Source of the DNA: Rhodanobacter denitrificans
GTDB lineage: Bacteria; Pseudomonadota; Gammaproteobacteria; Xanthomonadales; Rhodanobacteraceae
DNA: 64,000 nt
Direction of reading: 5' to 3'
NCBI GenBank assembly: GCA_003241385.1
Contig: QFPO01000017.1
Coordinates: 1-64,000, forward strand
Shown: positions 37,836-44,987 of the stretch, piece after piece
Layout of the letters: each line of letters opens with the position of its first letter
Numbering within the stretch: position 1 is the stretch's first letter
Notes under the pieces: model-generated
The model's database searches: none
The model's input: the letters and a program-made list of their open reading frames with translations, nothing else
What the model was told of the DNA's origin: nothing
Position numbers and translations under genes: made by a program

Positions 37836-37993
37836 AGGCCCGGCGGCCCGTTGATCAGCTGCCACATCCAGACCAGAAAGCCGTATGCGGCGACGGCGGC
37901 GACCGCGAGCAGCGGAAACAGCACGACGGTGATGAACAGGAAAAGCTGGAGCTCCCTGCGCTTCGACCCGGAATCGACGATGACTGACTTCAT
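37832..37993 (-). CDS. napE: NapE small membrane protein
   Basis: 53 residues: a basic head (KRRELQLF), one membrane helix (LFITVVLFPLLAVAAVAAYG) and the conserved VWMWQLINGPPG end typical of NapE. Its exact role is unclear in all organisms. First gene of the nap operon, with AGGAAG 7 nt before the ATG at 37993. It is shorter than most automatic length cut-offs and easily missed. Confidence 0.9.
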   Translation of the reverse strand: MKSVIVDSGSKRRELQLFLFITVVLFPLLAVAAVAAYGFLVWMWQLINGPPGL

Positions 37994-38519
37994 GTCGTTC
38001 TTCCTGATTCGTCCACTGGACGCTAGCGCGATACCGAGCCGTCGGAAGCGACACGGTTCACACATAGCCGCAGCGGCCCATGCTAGTCGGCGCGCCGGCT
38101 GCCCGATTCGCCTTGGGTGCGCTGCAACAAGCGAGCGATTCGCCGCGGTCGCCGGCAGCACGCTCGCTCGCCCGCTCGCGCCCGCACCGCCGGTCGAGAC
38201 GCCATACGCGCTCCGTGGCTGTCGGCCGGGGTGCCGCCGACGGCCGGCGGCCGGGATTGGCTGGCGCGAGGTCGCGCCTCGCTGGCAGCCGCGTGCGCGC
38301 GATCGGAAGCGAGAAGATCTCCGACGATGCGCTCGCACCAGATACGCACGTGAATAAGCTGGCAGCAGCGGGGCCAGGTGCGCCCGATACGACCGTCCCG
38401 CGTGCGGGCAAGCCGAAGATTGCGCGCGGGTACGGCGAATCCGACGTGCATCCTCGACGTGACGCTGCGACCGGGTTTCGCTAACGTGGCGGCTCCTCGT
38501 GGATGCGGTCTCGGCCCGG
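37994..38519. other. nap upstream region, gene-free
   Basis: About 525 bp between napE and the divergent exported-protein gene. No credible coding frame. It must hold the nap promoter; I see no good FNR (TTGAT-N4-ATCAA) or NarP-type site. Confidence 0.5.
38011..38028. promoter_or_regulatory. Adjacent palindromes upstream of napE
   Basis: GTCCACTGGAC (38011-38021) abuts CGCTAGCG (sharing C38021), starting 18 nt upstream of the napE ATG. Possible operator or leader hairpin; symmetry is the only evidence. Confidence 0.3.
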
Positions 38520-39239
38520 ATGTCCCGAACACGCGTGTGGCTGGCGGCGCTGGCGGTCTGCAGTGCTTTAGGTCTGTATGGTCTGCGCCCGCGGCCGGCC
38601 GACACGCCGGCCGGCGCGAAGGCCGAACAGGCGATCGGCCGACCGGCCATCCCGGTCCTGGCAAGCCAGCCGGCCGGGCCCGGCGTTCGGCCGGCCGACA
38701 TGCGCAGTCTGCCGACCGCCGCGCAGAAACCGGCGAGCGACGTGCAGCTGCCGGCGCGATCGGCCGAGATGGCTGCGCCCGAGCACCTGGAAGCGGAGGC
38801 CTCGTTGCTGGCACAAGTCGACGGCCATCGAGGCCTCGACGGCGCTGCCGTCTCGGCACTGATCAAGGGCGATTCGTTCCCGGACTTCATGGACCGGTTG
38901 CAACGCGATGCGGCCACCTCAGCGCTCGCGACCGACATCACCGATCTCTACGTACAGTCGGCCGAACAGGCCAAAGCGGCCGGTGGCGGCGACGTGGCGA
39001 TTCGCCTCGTCTGCGGCTTGAACGTCTGCGCAGTCTCGGCGGCGGCACCGTCCAAGGACGTGTTCGACGCCTGGTTCCAGGCCTTCATCGGCAACCCTGC
39101 GGCCCCGCCGTACGGCGCGGGCCGTCACGACACGGTCACCGCCGCCGGCGTGATCGAGCACAGAATCGTCTTCTCGAGCGACCCCGAGCGTCAGCACGTG
39201 ATCATGCGAGGAACCAGACCGGATACGCCGCGGCGGTGA
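38520..39239 (+). CDS. Exported or membrane-anchored protein of unknown function
   Basis: 239 residues from the ATG at 38520; a GTG at 38499 is an alternative. One N-terminal hydrophobic segment (VWLAALAVCSALGLYGL) could be a signal or an anchor. It is followed by a Pro/Ala-rich linker (about 25-85) and a C-terminal domain with LVCGLNVCAVS, a likely disulphide pair. No family recognised. It stands alone, divergent from nap. Confidence 0.6.
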   Translation: MSRTRVWLAALAVCSALGLYGLRPRPADTPAGAKAEQAIGRPAIPVLASQPAGPGVRPADMRSLPTAAQKPASDVQLPARSAEMAAPEHLEAEASLLAQVDGHRGLDGAAVSALIKGDSFPDFMDRLQRDAATSALATDITDLYVQSAEQAKAAGGGDVAIRLVCGLNVCAVSAAAPSKDVFDAWFQAFIGNPAAPPYGAGRHDTVTAAGVIEHRIVFSSDPERQHVIMRGTRPDTPRR

Positions 39240-39459
39240 TGGCGCCGACGGCCCGACCGGCACGCACGCGCGGCGTCTTCGTCGAGGCGGCGGAACCGGT
39301 GTCGACGGGGACCGTCCGTCGCGATGGCACGACGACGCCGGCGGCCCAGACTCCGCGGGCCTCGCGCTCGCCATGCGCACCAGGCGGCGCGGTCCGGCCA
39401 GCGCGATGGGCATGACTGGCGGACATCGAGCGGGCGGAAAGCAGCCCGCGGGACACCCC

Positions 39460-40053
39460 TCAGCGCCGGGGCGCGGTCCGCCTGCGTGTCGGGGCGGGCT
39501 TCTGCGTGGCCTTCCCGCCCGGAGACGCAGCAGCCTGCGCGCGCGTCCAGACGTCGGCGGGCCGGCGCTCGGCCGCTCCGGAGGGAGCGGTGCGCAGTCG
39601 CGCGATCAGGCCCTTGAGGAAGTTGCGCAGCATCTGATCGCCGCAGGGCCGATAGTTGCGATGATCCGGCTGGCGGAACAATGCCGAGAGCTCCGACTTG
39701 GACACCGCGAAACCCGCAGCGTCGAACAGGGCGAGCATGTCCAGGTCGGTCAGCTCGAACGCGATGCGCAGCTTCTTGAGTACGAGATTGTTGCTGACGC
39801 GCGCCTCGAACGGCCGTTCCGGACGGCCTTCGTCGCGGCCGCGACGATCGACGATCAGTCCGTCGAGAAAGCGCGCGAGCACGGCGTCGCTGCACGGCAC
39901 GTGGCCCGGCTCGTCCTCCTTCAGCAGCAGGGCGCGCACCCCGTCCCTGTCGATCGCGAACGCCGGGTCCACCGTGTGGATGAGCTCAATCAGCTTCGGC
40001 TCGCTGAGGTCGAGCGCGTAGCGAATGCCTCGCAGGACATCGTTGTGGATCAT
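39460..40053 (-). CDS. DUF1456 family protein (YehS-like)
   Basis: 197 residues. Two copies of the DUF1456 repeat: MIHNDVLRGIRYALDLSE (about 1-75) and NNLVLKKLRIAFELTDLDM (about 85-150), each with a conserved LxxFLxGLI end. The C-terminal 45 residues are a Lys/Arg/Pro/Ala-rich tail. Function is unknown in E. coli YehS as well. The start at 40053 is set by the family's MxNNDxLR opening; the ribosome-binding site is weak. Divergent from the exonuclease III gene. Confidence 0.88.
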   Translation of the reverse strand: MIHNDVLRGIRYALDLSEPKLIELIHTVDPAFAIDRDGVRALLLKEDEPGHVPCSDAVLARFLDGLIVDRRGRDEGRPERPFEARVSNNLVLKKLRIAFELTDLDMLALFDAAGFAVSKSELSALFRQPDHRNYRPCGDQMLRNFLKGLIARLRTAPSGAAERRPADVWTRAQAAASPGGKATQKPAPTRRRTAPRR

Positions 40054-40176
40054 GGATTCAGCATGCAGCCAAGACAGGACCCGCAGTGTACCGGCAAGGT
40101 ATCGGCGAGCGGCTCGCAGCGCCGTCCGGGGGCACCGAGGCCGCTTCCGCTCCGTAGACGAGGACTTCAACCCGCC

Positions 40177-40983
40177 ATGGCTGCACGCGCTCCGCTTCGC
40201 ATCGCGACCTTTAACGTCAACGGCATCGGTACGCGCCTGGGCCACCTGCTCGCCTGGCTCGAGCGCGAGCAGCCGGACATCGTCGCGCTGCAGGAGCTGA
40301 AGGCCACCGACGAGGCGTTTCCCGTCGCCGACATCGAAGCGGGCGGCTACGGCGCCTTGTGGAGCGGCCAGCGCAGCTGGAACGGCGTCGCGATCCTCGG
40401 CCGCGGTGTCGAGCCGGTCGAGAGCCGCCGCGGCCTGCCCGGCGATCCGGGCGATACGCAGAGCCGCTATCTCGAAGCGGCCGTGCACGGCGTCCTCGTC
40501 GGCGCGCTGTACCTGCCCAACGGCAATCCGCAGCCGGGGCCGAAGTTCGACTACAAGCTGGCCTGGATGGCGCGCCTGGCCAGGCACGCCGCGGGCCTGG
40601 TCGATCTGCCGCATCCGGTCGCGCTGATCGGGGACTACAACGTGATCCCGACCGACACGGACGTCTACGATCCGAAGGCCTGGCGCAAGGACGCACTGTT
40701 CCAGCCCGAGGTGCGCGAGGCCTTCGCGCGTCTGCTCGAGCAGGGCTGGACCGACGGCCTGCGCGAGGCGCACGGCCCCGGCACGATCTACACGTTCTGG
40801 GACTATTTCCGGCAGCACGCCGAACGCGACCGCGGCCTGCGCATCGACCATCTGCTGCTGAATCCGGCGGCCGCGAAAGGCCTGCGTCGCGCCGGCGTCG
40901 ACCGCTGGGTGCGCCTGCAGGAGAAAGCCAGCGACCATGCGCCGACCTGGGTCGAGATCGCGCGGCCGAAGACGCCGCTCTGA
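40177..40983 (+). CDS. xth: Exodeoxyribonuclease III
   Basis: 268 residues of the endonuclease/exonuclease/phosphatase fold. Catalytic motifs in order: RIATFNVNGI (Asn), ALQELKAT (metal-binding Glu), GALYLPNGNP, IGDYNVIPTDTDVYDP (Asp/Asn), YTFWDYF and the final SDHAPTWVEI (Asp-His). It repairs abasic sites and 3' blocking groups in DNA. The start at 40177 has GAGGA about 12 nt upstream. Typical length. Confidence 0.93.
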   Translation: MAARAPLRIATFNVNGIGTRLGHLLAWLEREQPDIVALQELKATDEAFPVADIEAGGYGALWSGQRSWNGVAILGRGVEPVESRRGLPGDPGDTQSRYLEAAVHGVLVGALYLPNGNPQPGPKFDYKLAWMARLARHAAGLVDLPHPVALIGDYNVIPTDTDVYDPKAWRKDALFQPEVREAFARLLEQGWTDGLREAHGPGTIYTFWDYFRQHAERDRGLRIDHLLLNPAAAKGLRRAGVDRWVRLQEKASDHAPTWVEIARPKTPL

Positions 40984-41153
40984 TCGGACGCGCGCGCCTC
41001 ATCCATACGTCACCGTCGACCTTGCCGGTATCGGCCCGGCCGGACCGCGCAGTCGCCGTGTCACCGGTCGACTGCCTTTTCGCGTAGGGATCATGGGCAG
41101 CGGACGCACCTGTTCGCGAATCCGCCGCACCATCGGCACAGCGCAGGGCACGC

Positions 41154-41447
41154 ATGATGTTCCAGCTTCGAATCGACCTCGACGACACGTCCGGCGCGCT
41201 CGTGCTCGCGCTGGCGACGGTCGAGCGGCGCGGCTACGCAATCAGCGCAGTGCAGGCGTACCGGCCCGATCCGGCGGCACCGATGCGCGTCCTGGTCGGT
41301 GTCGACTCGGCGCGCCCGATCGAGCCGCTGCTGCGCCATCTGCGCAATCTGTGCCCTTGCATCGAGGCCGAGCTCGATGCGCAGATCGGTGCCGATCCGG
41401 GCGACGCCGGGCTACACGGTCGAGACCGTGGCGACACCGGTGCCTGA
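41154..41447 (+). CDS. Stand-alone ACT-domain protein (IlvM-like)
   Basis: 97 residues. FQLRIDLDDTSGALVLAL and VERRGYAISAVQAY, followed by a PMRVLVGVDSARPIEPLLRHL strand-helix, fit the ACT fold of IlvM-type acetolactate synthase small subunits. The last 20 residues are hydrophilic and probably disordered. No large-subunit gene lies nearby, so it is either an orphan regulatory subunit or another amino-acid-binding ACT protein. It converges with the kinase gene, 39 bp away. Confidence 0.6.
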   Translation: MMFQLRIDLDDTSGALVLALATVERRGYAISAVQAYRPDPAAPMRVLVGVDSARPIEPLLRHLRNLCPCIEAELDAQIGADPGDAGLHGRDRGDTGA

Positions 41448-41486
41448 TCGCTCGCCCGGAGCGCCCTGCTCCGCACCGACCGCGCG

Positions 41487-44231
41487 TCAGGAGAATGTCG
41501 TCAGCCAGGCATGGCGCGACGGCGCAGCGCCGCGCGCGGCCTCGAGACCTTCGAGCGCACGCACCCGGCGCCCGGACCGATCATCCGGCGACCCGCGCTC
41601 GGTCCGGAGCCGATCGATCAGCAGGTCGAGCTGCCAGACCTGCGGGCGTTCGGCGCCGCCGAGCGCAGCCACCAGATCGGCGCGCACGGCCTCCAGCTGA
41701 TCGAGCGCAGCGGGATTCCGGGTGGCCGTCCATTCGATCCAGGCCTGGTGCGCGCGGCTGCGCAGCGTGGCCGGTGCGGCCGGCCCCAGGCTGTCGGAGA
41801 ACTGGCGCACCGCCGCGGTGATATGGCGGCGCGCGGCCGCGGTATCGCCATCCGCCAGCGCGCAGCGCGCCAGGCTGTCCTCGATCTCGCCGAGCTCGGC
41901 ACTCGGCCCCACACCGACACGGCCGGTGGTCTCCTCGAGCGCGACGCGCAGATCGATGCGCGCGCCGTCGAAATCGGCGCGCTGCAGGCGCAGCTCGCCG
42001 AGCATCCAGCGCGCACGCGCAACCAGCTTGGTCGGCCCGCTCTCGCGACGCAGCGCCTCGACGCGGCTCGACAGCTCGCGCAGATCCGGCGTGGTGTCGC
42101 CCGCATACAGCGCAATCTTGAACCGCGTCATCTCGATCAGCGCGCGCTGGTCGGGATTGAACGTCTCGAGCCGACCGACCGCGTCGCGCACCTCGGCCGA
42201 CAGCGCGGCGGCGGCGGCGTAGTGCCCGAGCCAGGCCTCGCACTGCGCGATCTGGTTGGTCGCGATCAGGGTGCTCTGATGGAGCGGCCCCAGCGTCGAG
42301 CGCATGCCGGCCGCGATCTCGCGCAGGGGCGCGATCTGGCCGGCGCAGTCGCCGAGCGAGACGCGCGCGACCGCGACGTGGAAGCGCCGATTGAGCGCGC
42401 GCTCGCGGCTGTCCGAGCCACCGGCGGCGAACACGGCGCCGGCCCGCTCGAGCAGCGGAATCGCCGCGCGCGCATCGCCGCCGTTGAGGCGCAGGAAGCC
42501 GGCCAGCTCCAGTGCCGGCGCGAGTTCCGCCGCCGGCGTATCGGGCGAGCGCTCGTACCAGGCCAGCGCACGGTCGACGTCGTGCAGGGCCGCCTGCTGC
42601 TCGCCGAGTCCGCTGCGCGCGCGGGCCCGCATCAGCCAGGTCGCCGCGGCGAAGCCGTCCTCGTGCTGCGCGGCGATCGGCGCCACCTCGTCGGTCAGCG
42701 CGACGATGTCGGCGTAGCGGCCCAGCCGCTCGCAGGCGACGAAGTAGGCGTTGACCGCGGCGAAGTAGGTGACGCGCTGCGCGTCGGCACCGGCGCGCAG
42801 CAGGTCGATTGCGACGCGTGCGTAACGCGCCGCATCCTCGTGCATGCCGAAGCCGGCGAAGGTCTGCGCGAGTTCCGTCAGCAGCAGACCGCGTGTCGCC
42901 TCGTCCAGGTCCGAGCGGGCGTTCAGCTTGGCCGCGGCCGCGGTCAGCAGGTCGCGCGCACGCACGTCGGCCGCTTCGTTGTTCTGCGGATCGCCGCTGC
43001 GGAACACGTCGCGCAGGAACGCGATCGTCGTCGCCGCGTGATTGCGCTCCTGCTCGACGATCCGCCGCTGCCGCGCCTCGGATGCGGCACGGTCGATCGC
43101 GAACAGGCTGGTCGCGACCAGACCGGCGACCAGGATCGCGATCGTCGCGGTCGCGATCGGATGGCGGCGGATCCGCTTGAGCATGCGATAGCCGAGCGAG
43201 CCCTCGTGGGCGAGCACCGGCAAACCGTCGGCCCAGCGCAGCAGATCGTCGGCCAGTGCGCGCGCCGAGTCGTAGCGGTCGCGCGGCTCGGGCCGGGTCG
43301 CCTTGGCGATGATCCGCCGCAGATCGCGCGGCAGCCGGCGCACCGGCGCGCGCGTCGCATCCTCGGTGCTCGCGTCGCCCGATCGCGTGGACTGCGCATG
43401 CGATGCGGCCGGCACGGCATCGCCGAGCAGATCCTGCGCGATCAGTCCGAGCTGGTAGACGTCGCTGAGCGTGGTGGCGATCTCGCCGCGCATCTGCTCC
43501 GGCGACGCATAGCCGGGCGTCAGCGGCACCAGCACGGTCTCGTTCGCATTGGCCTCGTCGAGCAGCTTGCCGATTCCGAAATCGAGCAGCACCGGTTCGC
43601 CGTGCGCGTCGACCATGATGTTGGCCGGCTTCAGATCGCGGTGCAGCACCATCGCGCTGTGGGCGAAATGGACGGCCTCGCAGACCTTCGCGAGCAGGCG
43701 GATGCGATCGGCGAGCGCCGGCAGCCGGCGCCGGCAGTGATCGCGGATGTCGACGCCGTCGACGTAGTCCATCGCGAACCACGGCTCGCCGGTCTCGGTC
43801 ACGCCGGCGTCGACGAAGCCGGCGATGTTCGGATGCGACAGCCGCGCCAGGATCCTGACCTCGCGGCGCGAGCGGCGCGTGGTCAGCGCGGCGACGTGAC
43901 GGACGAACTTCAGCGCGACCGGCCGGTCGACCTCGTCGCAGCGCTCGGCGAGGAATACCTCGCCCATGCCGCCGGCGCCGAGCGCGCGCACCAGCCGGAA
44001 CCGTCCCGCCACGATCTCGCCGACCGCGTGCCGATGCGCCGCGTCCTCGTCCTCGAGCGCGTCGCCTTCCAGCGCGATGCCGACCAGGCGGCGCACCTCG
44101 GCCTCCAGCCGCGCATCCTCCTGCGCGAGCAGCGCGTAGCGGATCCGGCGCGCCTCCGGAGCGAGCTCGAGCAGACGATGGAACTCGTCGCGCAGGCGGC
44201 GCCGCCAGCGGGTGCGTTCGGAAGCGTTCAC
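41487..44231 (-). CDS. Membrane-anchored serine/threonine protein kinase with TPR-like sensor region
   Basis: 914 residues from a GTG at 44231. The kinase domain (about 78-335) is complete: glycine loop LGAGGMGEVF, K108, HRDLKPAN (D199), DFG (D217) and SPEQM. A membrane helix follows (about 359-379). The C-terminal 530 residues are alpha-helical with tetratricopeptide-like repeats (AQTFAGFGMHEDAARYARVA..). The gene starts inside the stop codon of the sigma-factor gene (GTGA), so the two are translationally coupled. Kinase and sigma factor probably form one signalling unit, as in other ECF/STPK pairs (inference). Confidence 0.92.
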   Translation of the reverse strand: MNASERTRWRRRLRDEFHRLLELAPEARRIRYALLAQEDARLEAEVRRLVGIALEGDALEDEDAAHRHAVGEIVAGRFRLVRALGAGGMGEVFLAERCDEVDRPVALKFVRHVAALTTRRSRREVRILARLSHPNIAGFVDAGVTETGEPWFAMDYVDGVDIRDHCRRRLPALADRIRLLAKVCEAVHFAHSAMVLHRDLKPANIMVDAHGEPVLLDFGIGKLLDEANANETVLVPLTPGYASPEQMRGEIATTLSDVYQLGLIAQDLLGDAVPAASHAQSTRSGDASTEDATRAPVRRLPRDLRRIIAKATRPEPRDRYDSARALADDLLRWADGLPVLAHEGSLGYRMLKRIRRHPIATATIAILVAGLVATSLFAIDRAASEARQRRIVEQERNHAATTIAFLRDVFRSGDPQNNEAADVRARDLLTAAAAKLNARSDLDEATRGLLLTELAQTFAGFGMHEDAARYARVAIDLLRAGADAQRVTYFAAVNAYFVACERLGRYADIVALTDEVAPIAAQHEDGFAAATWLMRARARSGLGEQQAALHDVDRALAWYERSPDTPAAELAPALELAGFLRLNGGDARAAIPLLERAGAVFAAGGSDSRERALNRRFHVAVARVSLGDCAGQIAPLREIAAGMRSTLGPLHQSTLIATNQIAQCEAWLGHYAAAAALSAEVRDAVGRLETFNPDQRALIEMTRFKIALYAGDTTPDLRELSSRVEALRRESGPTKLVARARWMLGELRLQRADFDGARIDLRVALEETTGRVGVGPSAELGEIEDSLARCALADGDTAAARRHITAAVRQFSDSLGPAAPATLRSRAHQAWIEWTATRNPAALDQLEAVRADLVAALGGAERPQVWQLDLLIDRLRTERGSPDDRSGRRVRALEGLEAARGAAPSRHAWLTTFS

Positions 44232-44815
44232 GGCTCGAGACGTTCGCGCAGCCAGATCTTCGCCAGCGCCCAGTCGCGATAGACCGTGCGCTTGTCGAGG
44301 CCGAGGATCGAGGCCACCGCCGGCACGCTGAGGCCGGCGAAGAATCTCAGCTCGACGATCGCCGCCAGGCGCGTATCGACGTCGGCCAGCGCGTCCAGGG
44401 CCTTGTCGACGGTCAGCGTGGTCTCGCTCGAGGACAGCTCCGGGCAGTTGAGCGCTTCCTCGAAATCGACGCGGGTCCAGCCGACGCCGCGCTTGTCGGT
44501 GCCGCTGCGGCGCGCACGGTCGACCAGCAGCTGGCGCATGATGCGCGAGGCCAGGCCGAAGAAATGCGCTGCATCGTCGAGACGCACAGGTTCCTTGGCC
44601 TCGACCAGGCGCAGGAAGACGTCGTGGACCAGGGCCGTGGGCTGCAAGGTGTCCTGGCCGCGCCAGCGGCCCATGATGCGGGCCGCCATGCCGCGCAGAT
44701 CGGCGTAGACCAGCGGCAGCAGCTCGTCGAGCGCGGACGGATCGCCGGCGCGCGCCCGCGCGAGCAGATCGTCCATCGCGCGTGCAACAGCAGGATCGAC
44801 CTCGTGAGCGGACAT
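44228..44815 (-). CDS. ECF-type RNA polymerase sigma factor (Sig-70_X6 type)
   Basis: 195 residues. Region 2 contains LVYADLRGMAARIM and ALVHDVFLRLV; region 4 contains ADVDTRLAAIVELRFFAGLS and the DNA-contact helix LGLDKRTVYRDW. This is the TIGR02999-like ECF group often linked to Ser/Thr kinases. The ATG at 44815 is chosen over the one at 44905 for its GGGA spacing and the family's usual length. The target promoter is unknown. The next gene upstream on this strand encodes an exported protein that could be a target. Confidence 0.9.
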   Translation of the reverse strand: MSAHEVDPAVARAMDDLLARARAGDPSALDELLPLVYADLRGMAARIMGRWRGQDTLQPTALVHDVFLRLVEAKEPVRLDDAAHFFGLASRIMRQLLVDRARRSGTDKRGVGWTRVDFEEALNCPELSSSETTLTVDKALDALADVDTRLAAIVELRFFAGLSVPAVASILGLDKRTVYRDWALAKIWLRERLEP

Positions 44816-44910
44816 GGCGTCCCATTCGCCGGCCTCGGCGGGACGCAGTATGCCACCCGGGCGCGGCGGCGCCGCGCCGATCGGGATCGCCAGCACCGCG
44901 CTCACGGCGA

Positions 44911-44938
44911 GGTGGGCGGCGGAACGCCGCCGCCCACC
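44911..44938. terminator. 12-bp GC hairpin with tetraloop
   Basis: GGTGGGCGGCGG (44911-44922) pairs perfectly with 44927-44938 around a 4-nt loop. It lies about 50 nt past the stop of the minus-strand exported-protein gene and before the sigma gene. No T run, so it may attenuate rather than terminate. Confidence 0.5.
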
Positions 44939-44987
44939 GATGCGGGCCCGCCGTGCGCGCGGTCGAGCCGGCCGTCCGCGAACGCGC

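Noticed and set aside
37994..38100. FNR or NarP site expected before the nap operon
   Set aside because: No TTGAT-N4-ATCAA-like or NarP heptamer pair that I could defend.
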